The translations under genes and the position numbers were made by a program. Shown here piece by piece: positions 7,832 through 17,313 of a stretch of 45,153 bases of DNA (positions are counted from its first letter, which is position 1; each line of letters begins with the position of its first letter). The notes under the pieces are model-generated. The model was not told the DNA's origin. It made no database searches and saw only the letters and a program-made list of their open reading frames with translations. Source of the stretch: Bacteroidales bacterium. GTDB lineage: Bacteria > Bacteroidota > Bacteroidia > Bacteroidales > 4484-276. The DNA lies in assembly GCA_014860585.1 (NCBI GenBank), contig JACZJL010000130.1, positions 1-45,153 on the forward strand, written 5' to 3'.

Positions 7832-9922
7832 ATGATATCCAACTTTATTTTCAGCCTGCTGCTTGTGCTTGGCGCATTTCTTTTTTACAAAAGCATTAAC
7901 CGGATTGCCGGTATAATAAAGTCCGGCAAGGACATAGATATCAGCGATAATCCCGGTGAACGATGGAAACTGATGGGGCTGGTGGCGATCGGTCAGTCGA
8001 AAATGGTGGCAAGACCGCTATCGGCCATCATGCATATCTTCATCTACGTCGGGTTTATCGTTGTGAATATCGAGATGATCGAGATTCTGATTGATGGTGT
8101 CACAGGCTCACACAGGGTACTTTCTTTTCTTGGCATCATTTATCCTGTGGTTGGCTCCATCTTTGAGTTTTTTGCCTTTTCGGTTATTGTGGCGTGTTTT
8201 GTTTTTCTCTCCCGCCGCAATATCATCAGGCTGAAAAGATTCTGGAACAAGGAAATGACCACATGGCCAAGGACTGACGCCAATATCATCCTCATCACCG
8301 AGATTCTGCTGATGAGTTCAATCCTGGTGATGAATGCTTCCGACAGCATCCTGCAGGGTCGAAGCCACGCGGATTTCCCGGCTGTTGGAACATTTCTCAT
8401 CAGCGGTATGATCAAACCGGTGTTGATGGAATTATCCAGTAGCAGCCTGGTTTTTCTTGTACATTTCACCTGGTGGTTTCACATTGTCGGTGTGCTGATC
8501 TTTCTCAATTATATCCCCTTCTCAAAGCACCTTCACGTTTTCCTTTCGTTCCCCAATGTGTTTTATTCCAAACTGGGGCCTAAGGCAAAAATACCTGCCA
8601 TTTCATCCATTACCAGCGAAATTAAACTCATGTTGAACCCGTCTGCCGAAGTTCCGGCACCTGCAGAGGGGGCCGAAATAGCGCAGTTTGGGGCAAAAGA
8701 CACACCGGATTACACCTGGAAAAACCTGATGGACGCTTTTGCCTGCACCGAATGTGGGCGCTGCACTTCGAGTTGCCCGGCAAACATCACCGGCAAAGCG
8801 CTCTCGCCGAGGAAACTGATGATGGATGTCCGCGACCGTGCTGAAGAGCTGGATAAGTTATGGCGTAAAAACGGAAAAGATGATAAAGACGAAAAGACGC
8901 TTTTTGACCGGATTTCAGCCGAAGAAATCTGGGCTTGTACTACCTGTAATGCCTGTGTTCAGGAATGTCCTGTGAATATTGATCCTGTGGCGATCATCAT
9001 CGAATTGCGCAGGTATCTTTTCCTCGAAAAATCCGCAGCTCCCGGGGAACTCAATATGATGTTCACCAACATCGAAAACAATGGCGCTCCCTGGCAGTTT
9101 TCACCCGAAGACCGCCTGAAATGGGCTGAAGACACCGGAGTGAATGTTCCTCTGATGGCCGATCTTTTTAACCAGGGCAAAAAGCCGGAATACCTTTTCT
9201 GGGTTGGCTCATCAGGCGCTTTCGACGACAGGTTCAAAAAAGTAAGTGTTCAGTTTGCCAAAATATTGAATCATGCCGGGATTGATTACGCAGTGCTGGG
9301 TCCCGAAGAAACAGATACCGCCGACTCGGCACGCCGGGCCGGAAACGAAATGCTTTACCAGATGCAGGCCCTCCAGATCATTGAGATACTGAAGGCTTAT
9401 GATGTTAAAAAAATCATCACCTGCTGCCCGCACGATTTCAACACGTTCAAAAATGAATATCCTGATTTCGGGGGCAATTTTGAAGTCATGCATCATTCGC
9501 AGTTTCTCAGCAAGCTCATTGCTGAAGGGAAAATCAATCTCAACGGAAATCATTTTGAAGGGAAGCGCATCACATTCCATGACCCTTGTTACCTGGGACG
9601 TGGAAATGACGAATACGATGCACCCCGCCAAATAATTCATGCGCTGCACGGCGCCAATCTTGCCGAAATGAAACGTAACCGCCAGTTTGCCCTATGTTGC
9701 GGCGCCGGCGGCGGACAGATGTTCAAGGAGTGCGAAAAAGGCGTCAAAGAAGTGTTTCTCGAGCGAATTGAAGACGCCATCGAAACCGGCGCCGATATCG
9801 TGGCAACAGCCTGCCCTTTCTGCATGGTGATGATGACTGATGGCATTAAATACAAAAACAGGGAAGAAACCATGAAAAACTATGACATTGCTGAGTTGGT
9901 GGGCATATCGCTGGGAGTATAA
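7832..9922 (+). CDS. Membrane-bound heterodisulfide-reductase-like (HdrE/HdrD-type) Fe-S oxidoreductase
   Basis: A 696-residue fusion protein. The N-terminal part (about 1-250) has five or so membrane segments with His residues in helices (SAIMHIFIYVG, VHFTWWFHIVG), as in NarI/HdrE b-type cytochromes. Two 4Fe-4S motifs follow: C305-C308-C311-C315P and C369-C372-C375-C379P. Two CCG domains complete it, with ITCCPHDFN in the first and HDPCYLGR plus CCGAGGG in the second. HdrD-type proteins use such domains to couple quinone or thiol chemistry to an electron carrier. Here the protein probably moves electrons between the membrane quinone pool and a soluble partner. No partner flavoprotein or second Fe-S gene is adjacent, so the physiological donor is unknown. 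It is not a methanogen-type enzyme by context. Confidence 0.88.
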   Translation: MISNFIFSLLLVLGAFLFYKSINRIAGIIKSGKDIDISDNPGERWKLMGLVAIGQSKMVARPLSAIMHIFIYVGFIVVNIEMIEILIDGVTGSHRVLSFLGIIYPVVGSIFEFFAFSVIVACFVFLSRRNIIRLKRFWNKEMTTWPRTDANIILITEILLMSSILVMNASDSILQGRSHADFPAVGTFLISGMIKPVLMELSSSSLVFLVHFTWWFHIVGVLIFLNYIPFSKHLHVFLSFPNVFYSKLGPKAKIPAISSITSEIKLMLNPSAEVPAPAEGAEIAQFGAKDTPDYTWKNLMDAFACTECGRCTSSCPANITGKALSPRKLMMDVRDRAEELDKLWRKNGKDDKDEKTLFDRISAEEIWACTTCNACVQECPVNIDPVAIIIELRRYLFLEKSAAPGELNMMFTNIENNGAPWQFSPEDRLKWAEDTGVNVPLMADLFNQGKKPEYLFWVGSSGAFDDRFKKVSVQFAKILNHAGIDYAVLGPEETDTADSARRAGNEMLYQMQALQIIEILKAYDVKKIITCCPHDFNTFKNEYPDFGGNFEVMHHSQFLSKLIAEGKINLNGNHFEGKRITFHDPCYLGRGNDEYDAPRQIIHALHGANLAEMKRNRQFALCCGAGGGQMFKECEKGVKEVFLERIEDAIETGADIVATACPFCMVMMTDGIKYKNREETMKNYDIAELVGISLGV

Positions 9923-10018
9923 TCCATTTATCATTCGAATGGTCAATGGAATTGTCATAAAAGAAATTCTTCATTCTGATCGGGGGCTGAATCATTATTT
10001 TTAAACAATACCATATCT

Positions 10019-13000
10019 ATGGTCAGATTCAAAAAAACAGGATTGCCGCTTATTTATCTATTGATACCTGTAATAATTTTTGCTCAGGCGCCAACCGGAA
10101 GTTCAACATTTATCATCAATGGGTTCAGTAAAAAGATTTCCGGAACCGACTTTTGGTACCACTCCTCTATCCAGATTGCCAAAGAAAGCCTGTTGATCCG
10201 CGCAACCGACGGCAACTCTTCGATGGAATGGGAAACTGCCTCGGCGCCCAATAATCTGAAAACTGAATCAGTAACTTATGTTTGGCTTGCAGGAATTGGC
10301 TCTTCACCCGGCAAGGCAAGTTTCGACCTGGAAGTAAACGGGATCAAAAAATTCACTTTTTGGGCTGATGGAACAGATGAATGGGATTTGAGAGCCGATG
10401 GAGGTTCTTCACTGCGTTTTAAAAAAGATATGATTGATCAGCATGGCGACCGGTTTGGATTTATGTTTCTTACGTTGCCTGCAAACACCGTAGAAACCGG
10501 CAAGCCAATGAAAATCAAAGTTACGGGCGGCTATTTCGGGAAAACATCGTGGTACATGACTTTCAAATTTCCGTTGGAAAACGGTTTAAACTTTGAAGCG
10601 CTGCCCGCTATTTCAACAGTCAACGGGAAGCAATACCAGCTTGGCGTTGCAGGGATTCTTCATTTTGAAGAATATGCGTTGGCCAAAATGTTTATTGAAG
10701 ATCAACTGGTGAAGGAAACCCCAGTGGAATTTGGTTATAACTACGTGAAAGTTCAGTTGCCGGCAGTTAAAGAACAAACTACCGTTAGCTATCGTCTTGA
10801 AGTTGCAGACCAAATATGGGAAGGCCAACTGGCCCTCAATCCTGTTCGCGAATGGCGGGTAAACTTTGTGCAACACTCTCACACCGACATTGGCTACACC
10901 CGTTCTCAAATGGAAATCCTGGCCGATCAAATCCGCTTTATTGATTATGCCCTCGATTATTGCGATCTGACTGATGATTTCCCTGATGAAGCCAAATTCC
11001 GCTGGACCTGTGAAGCTTCCTGGGCGGTGGATGAATTCCTTAAAAGCCGTCTGCCAGCGCAGATCGAACGACTGAAGCAACGTGTTACCGAAGGCCGTAT
11101 TGAGCTGACAGGGATGTACTTTAACTTCAGCGAGTTGCCCGATGAGCAGGTGCTGGCTGCCTCCCTCCAGCCGCTTAAAAGATTCAGGGAGCTTGGTCTT
11201 GAGGTGAAAACAGCCATGCAAAACGACGTGAACGGTATCGGCTGGTGTCTGAATGATTATTACGCAGACCTTGGCGTGAAATACCTGAACATGGGCACGC
11301 ACGGCCACCGGGCACTGATTTGCTTTGACAAGCCTACGTTGTTCTGGTGGGAATCCCCTTCGGGAAAACGAATGCTGGCATGGCGCGGTGAGCATTATAT
11401 GATCGGGAATACAAAATTTAAAATCCAATCCGGCGATTTTAATGTTTTTGAAGATGAATTGCTGACCTACCTCATTGACCTTGAATCAAAAGGTTATGAA
11501 TACAATCTCATTTCCCTTCAACACTCAGGTTTTATCACCGACAATTCGCCGCCTTCCACCTTTGCAAGCGAATTGATCAAGCAATGGAACGAAAAATATG
11601 ATTGGCCTAAATTGAAGACTGCAACAGCGACGGGGTTTTTTGAAGAAATGGCAGCTGAACATGGCGAATCATTCCAGGTGATACACGGCGCCTGGCCCGA
11701 CTGGTGGACCGACGGATTTGGGGCTTCTGCACGGGAAGTGGCTGCCACCCGACGGGCACAAAGCGATTTGATGGCCAATACTGCCGGCCTCACAATGGCT
11801 GCCATGCAGGGAGTTGATTTTCCTGAAAAAATTCACGACCGCATCGAAGCAGTGAACAATGCGCTGCTGTTTTACACCGAACACACGGTGGGCTTTCATG
11901 CCAGTGTGCGCGAACCTTTTCATAAATACACCATGGAGCAGCGGGCAATCAAGGAATCGTATGCCTGGGAAGCAAGCCGCAGGGCAAAAATGCTGGGTGA
12001 AGAAACAATGGGATTGCTCCAAACCTTCATCGAAAGGGAGAAATACCCCTCGCTTGTGGTTTACAACACCCTCAACTGGGACAGAAGCGGTTTGGTTGAA
12101 GTTTATATTGACCATCAAATCATCCCGCGTTATTCAAACTTTTCAATTACTGATCAGCTGGGCACTTCATTAAAAACACAACCTGTTGAACGTCATTCCG
12201 ACGGAACTTACTGGGCAGTCTGGGTGGATGATGTTCCCGCTTTTGGTTTTAAAAAATTTGTGATCAAACCTGAAGATGCTCAGCATGAAAGCATTTCTTC
12301 TGAAAGTAATTCAAACCCAATGGTTATGGAGAACCCATGGTATAAAATTTCCATTGATCAACAAAAAGGAGCGATAACAGGTATCTTCGACAAGGAGTTT
12401 AAACGGGAACTTGTGGACAATAACGCCGATTGGAAATTTGGTGAATTTATTTACGAGCTGCTCGACAACCGTGAACAAATGGAGTCATTCAGATTAGATA
12501 ATTATACCCGGGAGCCGCTCGAAAAAGTTTGGTTTGATGCTTATGAGCCGGGCGAAATCTGGAATACAATCCGGTTTAAAGGAAATACAAAAGCTGCAAA
12601 CCGCGACGGTGGCTTTGAATTTGAGATCAGGTTGTTCAACACCTCCAAACGAATTGATCTGGCTTATTTTATCGAAAAGAAACTTGTTACAGACCCGGAG
12701 GGAATCTACAACGCCTTCCCATTTATACTTGAAAACGGACAGTTGGCTTTTGATGTTCCGGGTGGTGAGGTGAAGGCTGGAATAGATCAGATTCCCGGCT
12801 CGTCCAATGACTGGAATACTGTGCAAAACTACGCCAGGCTTTATAGCGACAAAGCCCAGATTTTACTTAGCTCTCAGGAAATCCCGCTGATGCAGTTTGG
12901 CGGGATCAACACGGGGCGTTACAAAGCCGGCGCTACTCCGGAAAGCACCCACATTTACGGCTGGCCTATGAACAACTACTGGACAACCAATTTCAACGCT

Positions 13001-13396
13001 GACCAGCATGGCGGCCACACCTGGGTATATTGTTTCACAAGCAGCGACAAAACTGCCATCACCGATGCCACCCGTTTTGGCTGGGGCAACCGTACGCCAT
13101 TTTTAGCCCGGGTTTTGCCCGGTGGCGGAAATGGAGACGATATCTGGCAACACTCATTCATCACCGGCTGGCCTGAAAACGTAATTTTAGTCAACGCTAT
13201 TCCACAGCAGGATGGGAAAACAGCGATTTTTCATGTAAGAGAAACTGAGGGAAAATCGTCGTTATTCGACATCAAAAATGGATTGACAGGGGCCGGTTTG
13301 AAATGCTTGCAGGTAGATGTCACAGGCGCCGAAGTTAAAAATGGAAACCCGGGATTGAAACCTCTTGAGAGCAAGTTTTTCAGGGTGAGGTTTTAA
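10019..13396 (+). CDS. Secreted glycoside hydrolase family 38 alpha-mannosidase-like protein
   Basis: An 1125-residue exported protein with a signal peptide ending near AQA (about residue 22). A beta-rich N-terminal region (about 25-275) precedes the GH38 catalytic domain. That domain starts at NFVQHSHTDIGYT, where H288 and D290 match the zinc-binding HxD of the family. The QNDVNGIGW motif supplies the likely nucleophile and zinc ligand D403. A middle helical segment (about 600-690) and large C-terminal beta domains follow, as in retaining GH38 enzymes. It probably trims alpha-mannosyl residues from glycans in the periplasm or outside. No SusC/SusD pair or other glycosidase lies beside it, so it is not in an obvious polysaccharide utilisation locus. 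The ThrAspIleGly variant after HSH differs from the common HSHxDPGW. Confidence 0.9.
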   Translation: MVRFKKTGLPLIYLLIPVIIFAQAPTGSSTFIINGFSKKISGTDFWYHSSIQIAKESLLIRATDGNSSMEWETASAPNNLKTESVTYVWLAGIGSSPGKASFDLEVNGIKKFTFWADGTDEWDLRADGGSSLRFKKDMIDQHGDRFGFMFLTLPANTVETGKPMKIKVTGGYFGKTSWYMTFKFPLENGLNFEALPAISTVNGKQYQLGVAGILHFEEYALAKMFIEDQLVKETPVEFGYNYVKVQLPAVKEQTTVSYRLEVADQIWEGQLALNPVREWRVNFVQHSHTDIGYTRSQMEILADQIRFIDYALDYCDLTDDFPDEAKFRWTCEASWAVDEFLKSRLPAQIERLKQRVTEGRIELTGMYFNFSELPDEQVLAASLQPLKRFRELGLEVKTAMQNDVNGIGWCLNDYYADLGVKYLNMGTHGHRALICFDKPTLFWWESPSGKRMLAWRGEHYMIGNTKFKIQSGDFNVFEDELLTYLIDLESKGYEYNLISLQHSGFITDNSPPSTFASELIKQWNEKYDWPKLKTATATGFFEEMAAEHGESFQVIHGAWPDWWTDGFGASAREVAATRRAQSDLMANTAGLTMAAMQGVDFPEKIHDRIEAVNNALLFYTEHTVGFHASVREPFHKYTMEQRAIKESYAWEASRRAKMLGEETMGLLQTFIEREKYPSLVVYNTLNWDRSGLVEVYIDHQIIPRYSNFSITDQLGTSLKTQPVERHSDGTYWAVWVDDVPAFGFKKFVIKPEDAQHESISSESNSNPMVMENPWYKISIDQQKGAITGIFDKEFKRELVDNNADWKFGEFIYELLDNREQMESFRLDNYTREPLEKVWFDAYEPGEIWNTIRFKGNTKAANRDGGFEFEIRLFNTSKRIDLAYFIEKKLVTDPEGIYNAFPFILENGQLAFDVPGGEVKAGIDQIPGSSNDWNTVQNYARLYSDKAQILLSSQEIPLMQFGGINTGRYKAGATPESTHIYGWPMNNYWTTNFNADQHGGHTWVYCFTSSDKTAITDATRFGWGNRTPFLARVLPGGGNGDDIWQHSFITGWPENVILVNAIPQQDGKTAIFHVRETEGKSSLFDIKNGLTGAGLKCLQVDVTGAEVKNGNPGLKPLESKFFRVRF

Positions 13397-13418
13397 GTGA
13401 AAAATGATGGCGGGACAA

Positions 13419-13830
13419 TTACTCAAAAAAATCAGACAAACACTGTTCATCGAACTCAATTTCGTGTGCGCGAAGCATCAGAAGTCACTCCTCGCGGAAT
13501 GATTGTTTTCTGTGGTGTTCCTGTTGATTATCAATATAATTGATTACCGAGAACGATAGGAAATGGAATATGAAAAGAGGCCATATCCTTATTGCCATTG
13601 AAATTTGGGTTTCACTTAACCATTTTGGCTAATAAAAATAGAAGTACTCGATTTTACACCCCGAACTAATGCTGGTATGTAGCATGGGTGCATGCCGAAG
13701 AAAATGTGAATCTGATCGGGCATTAAGTAAATCACCAGAGGTTTGTGCTTATAATTTTTGAGGATGCCTACGATAAATTTACCCCACTCTAACCTGAACA
13801 ATCCAGAAAAGTTTCACCCGGAGACCACTA
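13419..13830 (-). pseudogene. Decayed IS200/IS605-type (Y1/HUH) transposase
   Basis: On the minus strand, reading frames strung together give a recognisable TnpA of the IS200/IS605 family. In order these are LRVKL, then GILKNYKHKPLVI, MPDQIHIFFGMHP, LVRGVKSSTSIFI, KFQWQ and GYGLFSYS. The last frame gives INYIDNQQEHHRKQSFREE, then LRAHEIEFDE, and its own terminal stop at 13419-13421. In-frame stops lie at 13616-13618, 13589-13591 and 13485-13487. Frameshifts lie near 13797 and between about 13510 and 13540. The usual metal-binding HxH of MPDHIHIF-type motifs reads QxH here. The gene is clearly inactive. The N-terminus fades out near 13830, where a palindromic repeat begins. Confidence 0.85.
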
Positions 13831-13921
13831 TGCAAGAACACGCAAACACCGCAAAGTTGTGATTCATTGTTTTGTTCTTTGCGAACTTTGCATAACCAAA
13901 CATTGCGCGCTTTGCGTGTAA
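13829..13921. repeat. Imperfect inverted repeat rich in CGCAAA/TTTGCG (element A)
   Basis: The left arm at 13829-13846 (TATGCAAGAACACGCAAA) is nearly the reverse complement of the right arm at 13878-13894. A further GCGCTTTGCGTG follows to 13918. It abuts the 5' end of the transposase remnant. No coding potential was seen. Confidence 0.65.
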
Positions 13922-14012
13922 AATTATGCCAGGATAAACACGAATATTTTAAGTAAGATACTATAACTCTCCGTTTACGAAATAACCCTTAGGGAATTAT
14001 CAAGTTGTAGCT

Positions 14013-14100
14013 TTGTGGTTCTCTGCGCAAAAACTTTGCGGTTCAGCCTTTTTTACCGTGGAGATACGCAAAGAAGACGCTAAGAACTGCAGAGAAACAA
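14013..14100. repeat. Imperfect inverted repeat with TTGT..TTCTCTGC ends (element B)
   Basis: The outer arms are 14013-14026 (TTGTGGTTCTCTGC) and 14089-14100 (GCAGAGAAACAA). Inner arms are CTTTGCG (14034-14040) and CGCAAAG (14067-14073). The folded element resembles element A in its CTTTGCG/CGCAAAG content. It lies just after the stop of the CotH-domain gene. Confidence 0.65.
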
Positions 14101-14125
14101 CTTTTCTCGGTCTCAAAACCGCTGT

Positions 14126-17100
14126 TTAGTCTTCACCCATTTTCACAAACCGGAGCTGTTGAACGGCTTCCTTTTGGTCGGTTATCTGCAACAAATAAAC
14201 AGAAGGGCTTAAAGAACTGATAAGGATTTCTGTTGCGTTGCTTCCGGCTGAAAATGTTCCGGTAATGACAATTTTCCCGCTAAGGTCTATAATTTGATAG
14301 TGCAGGTCACCGGTCAGGATTTCATTGCTGATGATCGAAAGCAAATTTTTGGCCGGGTTGGGATAGATAGAAAATTCCGATCTATCTGCCGGTTTTGTCA
14401 CTGAAGTGGTCAGCTCTTCGAAATAAGCATCAAAAGCAATGTTTTGGGCGCCGGTATTCAGTGTATCAAGAAAGACAGGATTCAGGATATTGTTGATCAG
14501 TCCGTTGTTACCCCATTCCAGAAAAATGAAACCATCTTCAGGAAGGGCTTCAATTTTTACAGGAATGCCGTCAAAGTATACTCCCTGCCAGGGATAGCTG
14601 TCGGGTGTAACGGTACTGATTTTTATTTTTCCTGCATTTTCCGGATACACGTTTAAGATCACTTCAACCTGGCCGGGTAAATTGAAATGTGACTGGAGAT
14701 GGTTTCTGACCTGGTTTGTTCGCTGTGAAAGCTGGCTTTGGAATTCAAGGTGGTTGTTGGTGAATACTTCCATTTGCCCCGGGATATTGTTCGGATCGCC
14801 CCAGCGGGCATATTCATCCGGCATTTCCAACACCATCTGATTAAACATACTTTGTTCCAATGCAAACATTTTTTCGAAATGATAGGCTGTATTCATCACA
14901 TCTGCAAAGCGATTGATGAAATAATTCCGGAACCTTGCGTTCAGGATACTCCTTTGCCAGATATGAACGTGTGGGTAAAAATCACCGTAATTCAGCATGT
15001 ATTCGATATGATCAAAATAGCAATCGGTCCAGCCATTCGGGTCCATCGAAAGTTCCAGGTCAATCAGGCAGTAGCGCCATCTGAAGTCTGTTTTGTCGGA
15101 GCGGTAAATTTTGATGTTGTTCCATGGCCAGTCCGTGTTTCCCATCCATGATTCTGCAATGAAATAATCGTTATACCATGTCATATCAAAGTACTGATCT
15201 GCTGAATTCCAGAATGAGGTATCGGAGGGGTTGATTTGAAGGAAGGAGGCATAATCCTCATAAAAATCATCCAGTGAACCTTCCACAGCGCGCAAAACCC
15301 CGCCATACCATGCACTCATGGATAAAATATCCGTTTGTTCGGGATCGGCGCCATCGAGGGTTTCAAAGTACTCGGTATCCATTTTTTCGCGCAATTCATA
15401 CAGCCCGAAATAATTTCCATTGATATACACTGAAACCGGGCGCCAGGCATTGTAATAATTATACGTTTCTGCGCCCATCAGCGCAACCTGGCAAGCGTCC
15501 TTATAAGGAAAGCTCAGGTATTGATTACTCCCGTTTCTCAGGTAAAATTTGCTATATCTTGTCCTGTCAGGTTTAGCGGGAATGATTTGATAATCAACCG
15601 GTCCATCACCCAACACTCCATCGGCCAATTCAACCCTGAAGGAGTGCTGGGGATGCGAACGGGCGCCACCCCATCCCCCATCAATCTGTATTCCTGCTCT
15701 TTGGGAAAAAATCAGGTTTTTTGTGGAATCGAAATATTCAACATAGGCTGCCTTTTCCCAATCAAACCACCAGTTGTCAAAAATCCCGTTTTCACCATAG
15801 AGATTGTCGCTGCTCGTAGCCACCGAAATGACAGGGGTTGTATGATTAACGCCGAACAAATAAGAAGAAACAGTATTCGGGCTTGGCAGAATGCCTGGTC
15901 CAAATACTCTGGCTTTCAACACCATCGAATTGGCAATGTTGATCGGTTCGCCTGTAAAAACCTGGGAAAATGGAGTCGGTTCGCTCCCGTCGGTCGTGTA
16001 ATGGATAGATGAAGGTTCGGCGTTGGGATTACTGATGCTCAGATAAAACGGTAGCTGATAAATTCCTGATGGGACCGAGAAAACCGGTGCCTCAAAGTAG
16101 TCGGTAAAGGTGGCCGAAGTATTATTTGTGAATGATGGTGTTCCCAGCTGGAAAAGATACTGATCGGAAGACCCGTCGGGAAAAGATCCCCGGCTGTTGT
16201 CCAGATCGTTACATTCGATGAACAATGAACTTAGGAATACCTGGTAAGGAGAGAAAAGAAAAACCGCTTCACCAGATTCTGAAATTTTGAAATTGGTGTG
16301 GAGGAAATTGCTTGTATCCACTGCATCAAAGGAGGAGGCCAGCTCACCGAGTGAAATCAGTTTCATGTGAATATCAATGTAATCATACACTGTATTCGGA
16401 TCGGTCGAAACCACGTCAAAAGCAAGACTTGAAATCTCCCCGGCTGTCAAACCTGCTGCTGTAAGTTCCGAAGCAAGGATCAGCATCTGGTGCCTTGCCG
16501 ACCAGTACCAGTTGCCGTATGGAGCGGGATAGTCAGTAGGCGAGTTCTGCAATGTGCCCGTCCCGACAGGGATACCATTCAGCTTCATGTTTGGCCGTTG
16601 ATAAGCACGGCTTCCATATTTGGACATGCAGGAGGCTGCACTGCCATCATTAAATGTAAAAGAACTGGCATAGAAACCGGTGGCAGTTTGGTTGAAAACC
16701 GAATTTGTAGTGTACCCTGCGGAACTGTAGGAACAGGTATTGATCAGAATATTGGAAATACCATCCCAGTAAAATGGAGTGGAAAAACTGTGGGTATTCC
16801 AGCCGGCAATGGGGTTAAACTCTACGGCGGTGAACACATGGACAAAGCCCGAAAGTGGTTTTCTGTCCTTTCCGCTGCATAAAACTGTCCGGAACGCTCC
16901 CGGGGCAAGTTTTACATTCGGGAAAATCCATTTTGTTGGATTGTCGGGTTTATCAGTTATGGAATAATTTAAAAGATTGATGGTGTCGGCGCCTGTATTA
17001 TACAATTCTAACCAGTCAGGGTATTCTCCATCCTCGTCGGCAATGGTGGAATAATTCATGTTACTTCCTTCGTTGATTACCACCTGAGCAAAGACCCGAG

Positions 17101-17152
17101 GGATAAAAATCGCAAAAAAAGCAAAAGAAAACCACAAACTCCTTGATGACAT
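14126..17152 (-). CDS. Secreted lamin-tail / CotH-kinase-domain protein with T9SS sorting tail
   Basis: A 1008-residue protein with a signal peptide (about 1-22, ending VFA). A lamin-tail-like domain follows (about 24-110: VVINEGSNMNY...PDWLELYNTGAD). A chitobiase/hexosaminidase C-terminal-type segment is seen near 380 (IHYTTDGSEPTP). A CotH-like domain spans about 460-790, with GIQIDGGWGGARSHPQHSFR and the WPWNNIKIYR...WRYCLIDLEL segment typical of CotH kinases. Residues about 926-1008 form a type A T9SS sorting domain (FSIYPNPAKN... ending in VYLLQI and basic residues). It is probably exported through T9SS and anchored on the cell surface. In spores CotH phosphorylates coat proteins; the role in Bacteroidota is not established. 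Confidence 0.87.
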   Translation of the reverse strand: MSSRSLWFSFAFFAIFIPRVFAQVVINEGSNMNYSTIADEDGEYPDWLELYNTGADTINLLNYSITDKPDNPTKWIFPNVKLAPGAFRTVLCSGKDRKPLSGFVHVFTAVEFNPIAGWNTHSFSTPFYWDGISNILINTCSYSSAGYTTNSVFNQTATGFYASSFTFNDGSAASCMSKYGSRAYQRPNMKLNGIPVGTGTLQNSPTDYPAPYGNWYWSARHQMLILASELTAAGLTAGEISSLAFDVVSTDPNTVYDYIDIHMKLISLGELASSFDAVDTSNFLHTNFKISESGEAVFLFSPYQVFLSSLFIECNDLDNSRGSFPDGSSDQYLFQLGTPSFTNNTSATFTDYFEAPVFSVPSGIYQLPFYLSISNPNAEPSSIHYTTDGSEPTPFSQVFTGEPINIANSMVLKARVFGPGILPSPNTVSSYLFGVNHTTPVISVATSSDNLYGENGIFDNWWFDWEKAAYVEYFDSTKNLIFSQRAGIQIDGGWGGARSHPQHSFRVELADGVLGDGPVDYQIIPAKPDRTRYSKFYLRNGSNQYLSFPYKDACQVALMGAETYNYYNAWRPVSVYINGNYFGLYELREKMDTEYFETLDGADPEQTDILSMSAWYGGVLRAVEGSLDDFYEDYASFLQINPSDTSFWNSADQYFDMTWYNDYFIAESWMGNTDWPWNNIKIYRSDKTDFRWRYCLIDLELSMDPNGWTDCYFDHIEYMLNYGDFYPHVHIWQRSILNARFRNYFINRFADVMNTAYHFEKMFALEQSMFNQMVLEMPDEYARWGDPNNIPGQMEVFTNNHLEFQSQLSQRTNQVRNHLQSHFNLPGQVEVILNVYPENAGKIKISTVTPDSYPWQGVYFDGIPVKIEALPEDGFIFLEWGNNGLINNILNPVFLDTLNTGAQNIAFDAYFEELTTSVTKPADRSEFSIYPNPAKNLLSIISNEILTGDLHYQIIDLSGKIVITGTFSAGSNATEILISSLSPSVYLLQITDQKEAVQQLRFVKMGED

Positions 17153-17203
17153 ATGATTAATTACTTATTTCCGAATTGAAATCAGATAGAAATTTCTTTT
17201 CGA

Positions 17204-17211
17204 CAAACATA
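17204..17211 (-). promoter_or_regulatory. Candidate -7 box (TATGTTTG) for the CotH-domain gene
   Basis: The minus-strand octamer fits TAnnTTTG and lies 51 bases before the ATG at 17152. It suggests the CotH gene has its own promoter and is not only read from the DUF3108 gene upstream. Confidence 0.4.
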
Positions 17212-17313
17212 AGGAATAAACTGATCATGGTGTGGCAGTTATTATGCAACAGAGATAAGTCGCCATTTTCAATCAACGCTGTTAAAAGAAACTTCTGCGT
17301 TAAGGCCGTTTGA

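Noticed and set aside
7832-9922. The Fe-S protein as a hydrogenase subunit for HydF and HydG
   Set aside because: It lacks the H-cluster cysteine motifs of [FeFe] hydrogenases; the CCG domains point to the HdrD-like family.
10613-11428. A 271-codon open frame on the minus strand
   Set aside because: It lies wholly antisense to the GH38 gene, has no recognisable motif, and the plus-strand frame carries clear catalytic residues.
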